A stretch of DNA of 64,000 bases from Anthropogastromicrobium aceti (GTDB taxonomy: Bacteria > Bacillota > Clostridia > Lachnospirales > Lachnospiraceae): assembly GCF_025567095.1 (NCBI RefSeq), contig NZ_JAOQJH010000015.1. One strand, given 5' to 3'. This document shows, piece after piece, positions 16,820-27,025 of this stretch. Position 1 is the stretch's first letter; each line of letters starts with the position of its first letter. The position numbers and the translations under genes are program-made. A model generated the notes under the pieces. It saw nothing but the letters and a program-made list of their open reading frames with translations, ran no database searches and had not been told where the DNA came from.

Positions 16820-18488
16820 AAAAAATATACGAATTGGTGATGTGTTACTTCAGGCCGGCTACATCAATCAGAACGAGCTTGATGAGGCACTAGAGTATCA
16901 GAAAAATAATAAAGGCATTCGTCTTGGTGAGGCATTGATTAAGCTTGGCTTTATCACAGAGCACCAGCAGTTAGAAGCACTTTCAGCGCGTCTTGGACAG
17001 CGCTATGTAAAGATTGATAGAATTATGGTACAGACAGAGGCGGTAGCAATGATACCAGTCCAGCTTGCAAAGAAATATCATATGCTTGCTGTGCAGTACC
17101 AGGATAATAATCTTACAATTGTATTGAATGATCCTCTTGATTATTATGGAATTGAGGATATTCGCCAGACTACCGGCATGAACCTTGAAATTTGGCTGAC
17201 AGAGCTTTTGCCTTTAAATCAGGCAATTGAATACTATTATTCAGAAATCGAGGCAAAAAAGGCCGCCAGCTCAGCAAATGAGATGGCAAGAGAACGTGAG
17301 CAGGCACTTGAGGTTGATGCTGATGAGGGAGATTCTGATGCACCGGTTATTAAGCTTCTTGACAACTTGCTTGCACGCGCATTTAGCATGAATGCGTCAG
17401 ATATTCATATTGAGCCGTTTGAGGAGAAAACATCTGTTAGAATACGTGTAGATGGTCAGCTTCTTGATTATGTCGTGCTGCAAAAGAGTCTTCATCAAAA
17501 TCTGATTGCCCGCGTAAAGATTTTAGGACAGATGGATATTGCAGAGAAAAGACTTCCGCAGGACGGTCATTTTCGGACAAGAATCGCAAACCGCGATGTC
17601 AATATTCGTACATCAGTGATTCCGACTGTATTTGGAGAAAAGGCCGTACTTCGTCTTTTAGCTTCTGGAAATATGGTGGCAGATGCCGAGACGTTTGGCA
17701 TGAATCAGGCACATTTTGAACAGTTTAGTAAAATGCTTGAGGCACCAAATGGCATGATTTACATTACAGGTCCGACAGGTTCCGGAAAAACAACAACACT
17801 TTATATGGCACTTCAAAAGCTTAGTAACCGCAAGGTGAATATCGCAACAATTGAGGATCCGGTAGAGTGGAATATTCCGCGTGTCAATCAGTGCCAGGTA
17901 AATACTGTTGCGGGGCTGACATTTGAGCGCGGACTGCGTTCTCTTCTTCGTCAAGACCCGGATATTATTATGGTTGGAGAGACAAGAGACGAGGAGACGG
18001 CAGCCATTTCAGTACGTGCTGCAATTACGGGTCATCTTGTATTTTCAACACTTCATACAAATGATGCAGTGTCGTCCATTATTCGTCTGATTGATATGGG
18101 AGTTGAGCCATATATGGTTGCAAACTCACTAGTCGGTCTAGTGGCACAGCGTCTTGTACGTGTTGTCTGTCCTGAGTGTGGTTACTGGGATGAGCCGACA
18201 GAGCAGGAAAAAGCTTTTATAGGGCCAAAGATTACGCGCGTGCGCCGCGCACAGGGATGTAACAGCTGCAGCCATACTGGATATGTCGGAAGACGTGCAA
18301 TCCATGAGATTCTATGCGTGGACAATCAGATGCGAAGAATGATTACACAGAGAACTCCTATGGAGGAGCTTAGAAGCTATGCGACGCATTATCTTGGCAT
18401 GGAGTCGCTAACTGATGAGGCTCTTAAGCTTGTAGCGGATGGTACAACTACTGTCGAGGAGCTTAAGAAGGTGGCATATTATATTTAA
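16809..18488 (+). CDS. pilB: Type IV pilus extension ATPase
   Basis: A 559-residue GspE/PilB protein. The N-terminal T2SSE/MshEN domain begins with RIGDVLLQAGYINQNELDEAL. The ATPase core has the Walker A loop YITGPTGSGKTTTLYMAL, the Asp box EDPVEWNIPRVNQCQVN, Walker B LLRQDPDIIMVGETRDEETA and the His box FSTLHTNDAVSS. The zinc-binding cysteines near the end are in VVCPECGYWDE and GCNSCSHTGYVGR. It powers pilus polymerisation at the cytoplasmic face of PilC. Confidence 0.95.
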   Translation: MANEKNIRIGDVLLQAGYINQNELDEALEYQKNNKGIRLGEALIKLGFITEHQQLEALSARLGQRYVKIDRIMVQTEAVAMIPVQLAKKYHMLAVQYQDNNLTIVLNDPLDYYGIEDIRQTTGMNLEIWLTELLPLNQAIEYYYSEIEAKKAASSANEMAREREQALEVDADEGDSDAPVIKLLDNLLARAFSMNASDIHIEPFEEKTSVRIRVDGQLLDYVVLQKSLHQNLIARVKILGQMDIAEKRLPQDGHFRTRIANRDVNIRTSVIPTVFGEKAVLRLLASGNMVADAETFGMNQAHFEQFSKMLEAPNGMIYITGPTGSGKTTTLYMALQKLSNRKVNIATIEDPVEWNIPRVNQCQVNTVAGLTFERGLRSLLRQDPDIIMVGETRDEETAAISVRAAITGHLVFSTLHTNDAVSSIIRLIDMGVEPYMVANSLVGLVAQRLVRVVCPECGYWDEPTEQEKAFIGPKITRVRRAQGCNSCSHTGYVGRRAIHEILCVDNQMRRMITQRTPMEELRSYATHYLGMESLTDEALKLVADGTTTVEELKKVAYYI

Positions 18489-18499
18489 AGGAGCTGTAT

Positions 18500-19543
18500 A
18501 TGATAGAAAAAATGATACGTGAGGCCAGAAGTCAGCGTGCCTCTGATATTCATATAAGCGAAGGACAGGCAGTGTATCTTCGCATTGATGGAAAGCTCAT
18601 AAAGAGTGACTTAGAACTGTCAGATGAGATGACGCGAAAGCTTATTTTGTCTCTTCTTACAAAAGAAAGACAGGAAAGCATCTGGCGTGGAGAGGATGCA
18701 GATTTTGCACTTGAAACATCAGATGGAAACCGTCAGAGAGTCAATGTATTTTGTCAGCAAGGACGCCTCGCGGCAGCAATTCGTCTGCTTAATGCAAAAG
18801 TGCCTACACTATCTCAGCTTCATCTGCCGCCAGTGCTTCAAAATCTCGCAAATGAGCCTAGAGGATTAATTTTAGTGACAGGACCTACTGGTTCAGGAAA
18901 GTCAACAACGCTTGCGGCAATGGTTGATTATATCAATCACACACGTGCAGATCATATTTTAACGATTGAAGATCCGATTGAATATGTGTACGAACAGGAT
19001 CAGGCTGTGATTCATCAAAGAGAAGTGGGCAAGGATGTTTGTTCTTTTGCGGGAGCACTTCGCTCTGCACTTCGAGAGGATCCAGATGTTATTCTTGTCG
19101 GAGAGATGCGTGATTACGAGACGATTTCAGCAGCTGTTACGGCAGCAGAGACTGGTCATCTTGTGCTGTCAACACTTCATACGACAGGAGCAGCTAAGAC
19201 AGTAGACCGCATTATAGATGTGTGTCCGGTACAGGCACAAAATCAGATTCGTATTCAGCTGGCAGGCGTATTAAAGGGTGTTGTGACGCAGTGCCTTGTT
19301 CCGCTTATAGACGGCGGCCGAATAGCGGCAACAGAAGTTCTAACAGGAACAGATGCAGTGCTAAGTCAGATACGTGAAGGAAAAACGCATCAGCTTGGAA
19401 GTGTAATGCAGTCAGGCGCAGCAGCAGGTATGCATACGCTTGACTATGATCTGGCAAAGCTTGTTTCACGTGGGCTGATTGAGAAAAAAACAGCGCTCAA
19501 ATACGCACAGGATAAAAGAGAGCTGGAGCAGTGTATATTTTAA
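18500..19543 (+). CDS. pilT: Type IV pilus retraction ATPase
   Basis: A 347-residue PilT. Visible are ASDIHISEGQAVYLRIDGK, Walker A LVTGPTGSGKSTTLAAMVDY, Asp box IEDPIEYVYEQDQAVIHQRE, Walker B ALREDPDVILVGEMRDYET and LSTLHTTGAAKTVDRIID. It lacks the N-terminal MshEN domain and zinc site of PilB, as expected. Its presence implies retractile pili (twitching, DNA uptake or adhesion under load). Twelve bases follow PilB. Confidence 0.95.
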   Translation: MIEKMIREARSQRASDIHISEGQAVYLRIDGKLIKSDLELSDEMTRKLILSLLTKERQESIWRGEDADFALETSDGNRQRVNVFCQQGRLAAAIRLLNAKVPTLSQLHLPPVLQNLANEPRGLILVTGPTGSGKSTTLAAMVDYINHTRADHILTIEDPIEYVYEQDQAVIHQREVGKDVCSFAGALRSALREDPDVILVGEMRDYETISAAVTAAETGHLVLSTLHTTGAAKTVDRIIDVCPVQAQNQIRIQLAGVLKGVVTQCLVPLIDGGRIAATEVLTGTDAVLSQIREGKTHQLGSVMQSGAAAGMHTLDYDLAKLVSRGLIEKKTALKYAQDKRELEQCIF

Positions 19544-19584
19544 GCAGCAAATTTAAACGATAAGACAGCTTGGGAGGTTTGATT

Positions 19585-22500
19585 TTGATCAGAAATATCT
19601 TACAGCGAATCAAAGAAAGCAAGGGAGGCTTTACACTGGTAGAGCTTATGGTGACGATGGTGCTTGTTGGCATATTGCTTGGCGCATCGGCAGCAGGCAT
19701 TTTTTATTACCAGAAGTGGTCGGTATGGCAGCGTCAGGAACACTATGCCCGTACGCTGTTTTTAGCGGCGCAGTCAGGCATGACACAGTATAGCACTGAT
19801 AAGCATCTTGAGGCGTTTGATAAGGAAGCACAAACCTCTGCACAGGCAATTGTAAGACAAAACAAGCTTTTGGTTCCAATTACTGATGAAAACGGACAAG
19901 TGGTAAATGTATCAACGATCTGGAAAAACGATGATGGACAGACCACTTCGAATTTGTACTATGTGACAGGAACGCCAGCTGATTATAAAGCCTACAAAAA
20001 TGGCAGTGCTGATGCTTCACATACGCTTTTGTATGATATTTTTGATGCTTACCTTTATGACAAAACATTGCTGGCAAATGGCTGTGTGAGTGTGGAGTTT
20101 GATGCACGAGACGGACTTGTCTACTCTGTTTTGTATAGTGATCGCGTGGAAGCACTTTCCTACACGGGCTGTACAAGCACGATGGCAAATATTGTAAACC
20201 GTTCCAAAGAAAACAGAAAGGGAAGCGGAAGTGACAATTCTACAGGTCTTTGCTTTGGCTATTATGGAGCAGATTCCTTGTCAAAGGCAGCTGATACAGC
20301 GACTAAAGTTAAGGTTTTAAATGCATCTTTACATAATGAAGAGACTTTAAATCTGACATGGAAGCTTTCTAAGGGAGAGACGGCAGTTTCCCTGATGAAT
20401 TATCAGGTAATGATATGTGATGCAAAGACGAATGAGGAGCTTCTTGAGATTTCTTTTAATAACGCATCTTTAAGCGGACAGAAAACAGAAGAAGGTTATT
20501 ATTACAGTATACCATCTGAGTCGGCAGAGGATGAGTTAAAGGTGGTTGCGGCAGAAGTGACGAGCTTTGCAGGAAAAAAAGAAGAAAAGCTTGGTACATA
20601 TCCATTTCTTGCATATATAGATGAAGAGCTAAACGTCACGCTCGTGCTTGATGCAGTTGATTTAAGTGCAACACAGGCTGCCTATGAGACATACAGAAGA
20701 ACAGGCGAGCCAGGTGAGCTTATGAATACGCTTAGTCTGCATCGTTTTGGACTGGAACAATATGGTGTTGATGAAATCAGCTGTATTGTGCAGGGTGGCG
20801 GATCAGGCTATCAAATTACAGGGCGCAGACAAAGCAATTCTGAGCTTATGTATTTTGCGCGTGAGGATAGCGAAGATACTGATGAGGACCTTGGTACATC
20901 GTATGAAATTCAAAACGCAAGACATCTTTATAACATCCGTTTTGCAGAAATGATTACGGATGCAGCTGTCTATGCAGCAGAGGAAGATGAAAAAAGCGAA
21001 AATACATATATCGTTTCAAGAGACTTTGCCTGGGGCTATGAAAAAGAAGATGACGAGAGTGATGAGACATTGCAAGAGTCAGATTCAATTTTGGCGAAGG
21101 AAATGGTCTATCAAAACGGACTTCCGGTAAAAGATGCAGACACAGCATTTCCTATGATTACACAGCTTAGAGAGGGAAGCAGTCTTGGCTCTAAGGACGG
21201 CGATGAAGTTTACACGATTGACTACCTTACATTGTCAGATACAGCAAATGTGGGAACAGGAAGTTCAAACCGTTGGTATCCGCAGGGAGATGGTACAGCA
21301 TTTGTACTGGAAAATTTAGGTACGATTCATGATCTTTGCCTTGATCATGTGTCAGTTACTGGTGATCAGAATACGGCAGCAGTTTGTGCTTACAATGGCG
21401 GAACGCTGGAAAATCTGACAGTTGCAGGAAGTATTGAAGCAAAAGATTTTGCAGCTGGTATTTTTGCAGCATCACTTCCAATGAAGGAGGAAGATGAGAC
21501 ACTTTCAAAACTTGTCAATCATGCAAAGGTTACGGCAGACGGGACAGCCGCAGGAATTGTGGCACAGACAAAAGAAAAAGTTTTATTGGAAGATTGTGTT
21601 AACACAGGAGTAATAGAGGCAGCTGTGGCAGCAGGAATCACAACAGCAGAATGCGAAAATCTGGTTCTGATGCGCTGTCAGAATTATGCACCGATAATTT
21701 CCTCTGACAACGAGTCATATGGCATTACGAGTAATTTAAAAGCAAATTTGACTGATTGTGTCGGCGTGAGTGAAAACGTTTATCCAATTGCAGCAGATGC
21801 AAATGAAAGTGAAAACTGCCTGTATTTCATATCAGGAGGAGAAAAACTTGAAGATGCGCTGTTAGCTGATATATGTGATATTTCACTTACAATAGGCGAG
21901 ACAGATGCAAATGGCTCTTACAGAGAGTATCCATTTGTGGAAGCATCAGAAGAACAGCTTCAAAATCTGATTAAACATCAGTCGGTAGATGTTCCTGTTT
22001 TTCCATCATCCTCATTTGATATAAAAGAGCAGCGCTGCCCTATCTATACGGCTTTTTTGAATGGCACATGCAAGCTGTCCGATGTGACGCTTACATGGCT
22101 TAATGAAGGGACATATAAGTTTGATGTGCTGTACGCAGATGCAGAGGACGGTGTCTGGAAGGAACTTGCCGCAGGTTTGCAGGCAGCAGGCAAGGATGCT
22201 GATGATGGTGGTACAGTTTCTGTGAAAGCACCTGACGCAGTAGAGGCAAGTGCGCTCAAAATCATAGTGACAGGTGTGACAGATGGATGTGACGTGGCAC
22301 TAGGAAGCATCGAGGTAGCAGGAAGCTGGAACATGGAAGGCGTAAAGGTTGCCTGCGAATCAGATGATTCAAACAATAACGAAGACCAGGAAGACCAAAA
22401 AGAAAATACAAATGATAATAAGTCAGAAAAGGAGCAAAAAACACTAGGTATCGGAACTGAGCTGTATGTTTATAAAGAAGGTGAACTTACAGAAGAAGAT

Positions 22501-25500
22501 CAGGCGGAAATTTACACAAAGTGGACAGCTTTTGCAGGAAGCTTGTCTGTCTCACCTCTTCTTTTAAATACAGAAGAAGCAAAGACAGATGAGGACAGCG
22601 AAAATATACGTATACGTGTATGGGAAAAGCTAAGCAGTGAGTTGACAGATCTTACAGTATTCGATAAGTCAGAGCCAAAGCCTGGTATTCCAGGCGGAAT
22701 CACATTTACAAAGGAGAACGGATCATGGATGATTCGTTTTTGGCCAGGTCTTTTTGCCGAATACTATGAGTATGAAGCTGAGTATGAAACATATGAAAGA
22801 GACAGTAATAATCAGCCTGTTCTGGAAAACGGTCTTTTAAAGCGGATTAAAATTGGAAGTAAGAATGGAGAGATAACAGATAATTTCTTAGAACTGCCAG
22901 ATGAATTAGAAGGACAAAAGGTTGACGCTGTTGTATTTCATGTAAGAGCCGTCAATAAAGAGGGAACGTCTGAGTGGAGTACTGCGCAGGCGGCAGACGA
23001 AAGAATACAGCTGCCAGCTTTGTCATATCATCTGAGGCTTTGCAGCGAAAACACTAGTGTGTCAGATAATGAAGATAAGACAGCTTTGTATGAGATTGTA
23101 ATTGACAACAAGGATGATTTTACGTCAATTACTGCTGGCGACAGAGAGTTAACAGTGACAGCTGTGTATTCATCAGCCGATTCAGATGAAGAAAAAAGTC
23201 AATCATCATCTGTAAAGTTTGGATGGGAAGAGACAGGACATATTGCAGTTACAAGTGAAGAGGCGATTAATATTAATTGCCGCGTGTCATGTCCAGGTTA
23301 TAAGAGCTCTACCTATTCAGAAAAAACATTTGATGTGCTGAGTGCAAATACTGTATGTGAAAACGAATCAGTATTTGATGCTTCATTAAAGCCAGACAAA
23401 ATGTATTCTGGTTTTAAAAATGAAGATGCATCTTTGTATCAGATTTTGGCAGGTCATGCACAAAAGAAGGAAATGGAGATCCAAACAGCGTTAGAGGCTG
23501 TTGATGAAGAGCTTCAGGTACCGGTTCAGTATCAGGCAGCAATAAAGAAATGCAGCACAGACAAGATGGAGCAGGTGCATTTTGATACAGCTGACTGTAC
23601 TGAAATGACAGTTGTTGCATATCCAGTTACCTTAATGTCAGGTCAGGTTGAGCTGGGTCATATCGTATGTCAGGCAAATGGAAGCGAAAGCTGGAGTGCA
23701 TCAGAGCTTCTTGTAGCGCGAGTGACAAATGATGGAGTTTTGGCTGCGCCAGAAGATTCTGCTTTTTCATCATGCGACAGTCTGATTCAGTCAGGAAAAG
23801 TTATGGATGGATATGCGATTTTAGCAGAAGAGGATGGCTACAGACTTTATTATTCACCTCTTTTGAAAAACAGCGCATTAATGCAGCACTCATCATCCAA
23901 TCAGAGTCTGTACGGTGTTTGGCGCTATGAACTCACACAAGAAGAAAGTGAAATTACGCTTCCTGTTTTGATTAGTGTAAATAAAAAGACAACAGATGAT
24001 GATGAGATTGATGCTTCAAATGGCGCGCTTGTCATGTGGGATGCTGAAAATGATAAACCAAAGTATGAGGGCACATCATATGAAGTTAACGTTACAGCTT
24101 TATTAAAGACAAACGAGGAGATGCTTTTACTGTCAAAAGAAGAAATAGCTTCTGATGAAGAAACTTCATATTCGTGTAATGTCAGTGTGCCAGAAGACTG
24201 TGTAAGCCTGACTGTGCAGGTAAAACGAGAAGGCATTACAGACAAAAATGGCTTTACAATAAGCAAACCATCAACAAGTACACTTTCTGTGCGTATTAAA
24301 GAATACGAATCAGAGCCAGAGACTGAGACAGAAAGTGAATCAGAAGATCCATCAGAGTCAGAAAGTGAGTCAGAGTCAGAAAATGAATCTGAATCAGAGA
24401 CACCTCCAGAGCCAGAACCTCTTGCAGCACCAGAGCTTTTTGTTTCAGACAAAAAGCAGGAATTTTTGTATCCGATTTTTGATCTGGATGAAAATGAAAA
24501 CTGGAAAGATTCTGGAAGAAAGGCATCTGCATGGCAGGGAAGCATTTATTTTGATGTGGATGCGAATGAAGAAGGATGTGCAGGCTATAAGGTCAATGTG
24601 CTGTCACTGCTTAAATCAAGGCAAATGACAAGAGATACACTTTTTTATCGCGATGCCTTTTCCTTTGAAATTGTAAAGGATGACAGTCAGGCAGGTTTTT
24701 ATGTTCGCAGTATGCTTTCAACAAAGTCAGGCGGCTACGCGATGGAGCAAAATGATACACAGGGTGGTCTTATTGGTGTATATGAGATGTATACAGACCG
24801 TTCAAATGGTATCTATACATATCTTATTCCATATTATGTTTCATGTGAAAGTAAGCAGGAAAAGGTCCTTGTATATGCATGGCTAAAGCAGACAAACACG
24901 ACATATGAAAATGGAGATATTCTTTCTGCTAGGTTTGAAGTGTTTGTGACAGATGGAGCAGCACCGCTTGGAGAGGCTTACATAGCAGACTCAGATTGTG
25001 CTGTAATGAGTGTGCAGGCACTTGCAGAGACAACGACTGCAGAGGGTGAACAAAAGCAGTGGTTAGATTCAGATGTGACAAGCCTTTATCGAGATAAAGG
25101 TACAGATGAATTTAAAAAGACACAGAAAGAAAAAGAAAAGATGGAGGATACTTTTTCTGATGCCAATGTAGAGCAATGTGACAATACAGGTTTTGCATAT
25201 TGTTTTGCACAAGGAACTGGAATTAGTGAATATCTTGTTCAAACTATGCAGCAGCGTGTTACAAGGGAAGGAAAACAAACATGCACATATCGTTTGCTTC
25301 CTGTTTATTGGAAATATGATGCAGATGGTGTTCAAAAGAGATACAGTGTCTATTTACCAGAAGACGGTTATGCAGTGCCTTATACTGAGCAAGTCAATGG
25401 AAACGAGCCATATCTTTTATACGATCTTTCCATTTGCTTTGCATCGATGGATGAGATTGGCATAAGTGATTGGTCAAAGATTAGTGCAAGCGCACATGAC

Positions 25501-26523
25501 GGTGATAATAAGACATTTGTACTTTCAAAAAATACAAGCCTTGGTCATTTGACAGCGCCAAAGTTTACTGGTTTGGCAGGTGAGAAAGAGAAATCGTATA
25601 CGCTTTTAGATCAAACTAATCAGCCTGTGTCAGAGATATTGGCAAAGACAAATGAAATTTCTTGGAGCTTAAACAGCGACTGGGAAAAGGCAGCAGGTTT
25701 TGATGCGACACTTTTCTTTAATTGTCAAGATGGTCAAACAAAAGAGATTACCTTTTATTGGAGGGCAGAGGATTGGATAAAGGATCCTGCTGCATGGGAA
25801 GCATCATATGGAAGCAGTTTGCTGGAAAAATTGACAGTTTGTGAAGCAAAAGAGGAAGAAACTACTGAGGAAAAAACAGAAGAAAAATCGACAGAAGAAA
25901 GCTCTACAGAAGAAAGTTCTATCGAGGAAGCTTCAAGTGAGAAGGCAACAACAGAAAGTGCGTCTAGTGAGCCTTCCACAACTATAGAGGCGACTTCTAA
26001 AGAAAGCATATCCTCAGAAGAAACAACGCAGACACAAGAGCAGGAAAGTACAACACCACTGCAAACGCCAGAAGCGACAACACTTTTGCCATCATCAGAA
26101 ACAGTGCCGACGTCTGCAGCAGAAAGCACAACGCTAGAACAAGTTATAGAAACGCCGATGCAGCAGTCAGAAACATCACTGCCAGAGATACAGCAGACGA
26201 TTGAGGAGGAATCACCAGCACTAGTGCAAGAGGCAAAGATTGAGCGAAAGAATGTCATTTTGCGCGCAGCAGCACCAAGCTTAAAATCGTTTTTATTTGA
26301 GGTAAAAGCTGTACTTACGATAACATCCACTGTTCTTACAGACGGAAGTACACAATATCAGTTTACACTGACAGTTCCAAAGGAAGTGCCAGATGGATAC
26401 ACAGATGCAGAACAAAATAAACTGCAGCTGATGCAGCTTGATCATGTGGAGACAGTAGTTGTACTGCAGGATGAGGACAGCCCATATTATGGACAGATTG
26501 ATGTAGAAATAATCAGCGAATAA
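19585..26523 (+). CDS. Giant pilin-like protein, likely pilus-tip adhesin
   Basis: A 2,312-residue protein with a complete prepilin start: SKGG then FTLVELMVTMVLVGILLGAS (cut after Gly15). I chose TTG 19585, 7 bases after GGGAGG. After a pilin-like part (to about 220) come beta-rich regions. There is a parallel beta-helix-like stretch near 572-725 (GTIHDLCLDHVSV, AVCAYNGGTLENLTVAGSI, AAGIVAQTKEKVLLEDCVN) and a discoidin-like segment near 802-920. A fibronectin III-like domain lies near 1033-1142, and a Ser/Glu linker at about 1573-1612. A Thr/Ser/Glu-rich stalk spans about 2088-2218, before a small C-terminal domain. No sortase motif or second membrane helix is seen. It is the last gene of the pilus operon, before a strong terminator. 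Probably a minor pilin placed at the tip for attachment; its ligand is unknown. Confidence 0.8.
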   Translation: MIRNILQRIKESKGGFTLVELMVTMVLVGILLGASAAGIFYYQKWSVWQRQEHYARTLFLAAQSGMTQYSTDKHLEAFDKEAQTSAQAIVRQNKLLVPITDENGQVVNVSTIWKNDDGQTTSNLYYVTGTPADYKAYKNGSADASHTLLYDIFDAYLYDKTLLANGCVSVEFDARDGLVYSVLYSDRVEALSYTGCTSTMANIVNRSKENRKGSGSDNSTGLCFGYYGADSLSKAADTATKVKVLNASLHNEETLNLTWKLSKGETAVSLMNYQVMICDAKTNEELLEISFNNASLSGQKTEEGYYYSIPSESAEDELKVVAAEVTSFAGKKEEKLGTYPFLAYIDEELNVTLVLDAVDLSATQAAYETYRRTGEPGELMNTLSLHRFGLEQYGVDEISCIVQGGGSGYQITGRRQSNSELMYFAREDSEDTDEDLGTSYEIQNARHLYNIRFAEMITDAAVYAAEEDEKSENTYIVSRDFAWGYEKEDDESDETLQESDSILAKEMVYQNGLPVKDADTAFPMITQLREGSSLGSKDGDEVYTIDYLTLSDTANVGTGSSNRWYPQGDGTAFVLENLGTIHDLCLDHVSVTGDQNTAAVCAYNGGTLENLTVAGSIEAKDFAAGIFAASLPMKEEDETLSKLVNHAKVTADGTAAGIVAQTKEKVLLEDCVNTGVIEAAVAAGITTAECENLVLMRCQNYAPIISSDNESYGITSNLKANLTDCVGVSENVYPIAADANESENCLYFISGGEKLEDALLADICDISLTIGETDANGSYREYPFVEASEEQLQNLIKHQSVDVPVFPSSSFDIKEQRCPIYTAFLNGTCKLSDVTLTWLNEGTYKFDVLYADAEDGVWKELAAGLQAAGKDADDGGTVSVKAPDAVEASALKIIVTGVTDGCDVALGSIEVAGSWNMEGVKVACESDDSNNNEDQEDQKENTNDNKSEKEQKTLGIGTELYVYKEGELTEEDQAEIYTKWTAFAGSLSVSPLLLNTEEAKTDEDSENIRIRVWEKLSSELTDLTVFDKSEPKPGIPGGITFTKENGSWMIRFWPGLFAEYYEYEAEYETYERDSNNQPVLENGLLKRIKIGSKNGEITDNFLELPDELEGQKVDAVVFHVRAVNKEGTSEWSTAQAADERIQLPALSYHLRLCSENTSVSDNEDKTALYEIVIDNKDDFTSITAGDRELTVTAVYSSADSDEEKSQSSSVKFGWEETGHIAVTSEEAININCRVSCPGYKSSTYSEKTFDVLSANTVCENESVFDASLKPDKMYSGFKNEDASLYQILAGHAQKKEMEIQTALEAVDEELQVPVQYQAAIKKCSTDKMEQVHFDTADCTEMTVVAYPVTLMSGQVELGHIVCQANGSESWSASELLVARVTNDGVLAAPEDSAFSSCDSLIQSGKVMDGYAILAEEDGYRLYYSPLLKNSALMQHSSSNQSLYGVWRYELTQEESEITLPVLISVNKKTTDDDEIDASNGALVMWDAENDKPKYEGTSYEVNVTALLKTNEEMLLLSKEEIASDEETSYSCNVSVPEDCVSLTVQVKREGITDKNGFTISKPSTSTLSVRIKEYESEPETETESESEDPSESESESESENESESETPPEPEPLAAPELFVSDKKQEFLYPIFDLDENENWKDSGRKASAWQGSIYFDVDANEEGCAGYKVNVLSLLKSRQMTRDTLFYRDAFSFEIVKDDSQAGFYVRSMLSTKSGGYAMEQNDTQGGLIGVYEMYTDRSNGIYTYLIPYYVSCESKQEKVLVYAWLKQTNTTYENGDILSARFEVFVTDGAAPLGEAYIADSDCAVMSVQALAETTTAEGEQKQWLDSDVTSLYRDKGTDEFKKTQKEKEKMEDTFSDANVEQCDNTGFAYCFAQGTGISEYLVQTMQQRVTREGKQTCTYRLLPVYWKYDADGVQKRYSVYLPEDGYAVPYTEQVNGNEPYLLYDLSICFASMDEIGISDWSKISASAHDGDNKTFVLSKNTSLGHLTAPKFTGLAGEKEKSYTLLDQTNQPVSEILAKTNEISWSLNSDWEKAAGFDATLFFNCQDGQTKEITFYWRAEDWIKDPAAWEASYGSSLLEKLTVCEAKEEETTEEKTEEKSTEESSTEESSIEEASSEKATTESASSEPSTTIEATSKESISSEETTQTQEQESTTPLQTPEATTLLPSSETVPTSAAESTTLEQVIETPMQQSETSLPEIQQTIEEESPALVQEAKIERKNVILRAAAPSLKSFLFEVKAVLTITSTVLTDGSTQYQFTLTVPKEVPDGYTDAEQNKLQLMQLDHVETVVVLQDEDSPYYGQIDVEIISE

Positions 26524-26528
26524 ATTGG

Positions 26529-26570
26529 AAAAAGCTCTCCTAGCTTCAAAATAAGCTAGGAGAGCTTTTT
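26529..26570. terminator. Bidirectional terminator of the pilus operon
   Basis: An 18-base perfect inverted repeat (AAAAAGCTCTCCTAGCTT and its complement) around a 6-base loop, with T-runs both ways. It ends the pilus operon and the convergent DUF1622 gene. Confidence 0.92.
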
Positions 26571-26576
26571 CTAATT

Positions 26577-26957
26577 TTACTTTGTTTTTTCCTGAATTTT
26601 GGCATGTTCGCGCTCGGCATGCTCTGTCTGGCGTTCCATTTTCAGTTCCCAATGGATCAGGAATGTTAAAAGCGCACGCAGTACAATTACGGCTCCAAGA
26701 ATACTCAGTTCCTCAATTGTATGGGAGACAACTGTTTTTAAAATCTCGCCTGCCATTTTAAATTCCAGAGACAGTGCCAGTGTTTCAGCCAGATCAATCT
26801 TTACTCTTGTATCATCGGAATTGAGACCGGAACGTATAAATTTGACAAATGATTTTATCGTTCCATAGGCGACAATAAAGACGCCGATCAGTTCTAGGAT
26901 GGGAACAAGATATGAAATGACCACTTCAAGAATAAAATCAAGAAATTCTGCCGACAT
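26577..26957 (-). CDS. DUF1622 small membrane protein
   Basis: A 126-residue protein with two or three hydrophobic helices: FILEVVISYLVPILELIGVFIVAYG, then the conserved middle DDTRVKIDLAETLALSLEFKMAGEIL, then SILGAVIVLRALLTFLI, and a charged tail. This matches DUF1622, a family of unknown function found in many bacteria. ATG 26957 is preceded by AGGAGG at ideal spacing; the longer frame to 27017 has none. The gene has its own upstream region and no obvious partner. Confidence 0.82.
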   Translation of the reverse strand: MSAEFLDFILEVVISYLVPILELIGVFIVAYGTIKSFVKFIRSGLNSDDTRVKIDLAETLALSLEFKMAGEILKTVVSHTIEELSILGAVIVLRALLTFLIHWELKMERQTEHAEREHAKIQEKTK

Positions 26958-26972
26958 AAAAAAATCCTCCTG

Positions 26973-27001
26973 TGTATACTTAACATCAATCATAGTATAC
27001 A
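26973..27001. promoter_or_regulatory. Inverted repeat in front of the DUF1622 gene
   Basis: TGTATACT (26973-26980) and AGTATACA (26994-27001) are perfect 8-base arms 13 bases apart, so their centres are about two helical turns apart. They lie 16-44 bases upstream of the start codon, between promoter and ribosome site. This is a likely operator, but the arms also contain -10-like TATACT, so they may partly be promoter sequence. Confidence 0.4.
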
Positions 27002-27025
27002 TAGGAGGAAATAGCAAATGATTTT

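Noticed and set aside
24301..24420. Possible tandem-repeat array or CRISPR-like repeat
   Set aside because: The repetition is codon-level Ser/Glu low complexity in a coding region; there are no spaced unique spacers.
23925..24545. Long minus-strand frame rich in Ser/Asp opposite the giant pilin gene
   Set aside because: It is the complement of the Ser/Glu-rich linker, has no ribosome site, and the plus-strand gene is certain. The same applies to the minus-strand frame at 25755-26330 opposite the Thr/Ser/Glu stalk.
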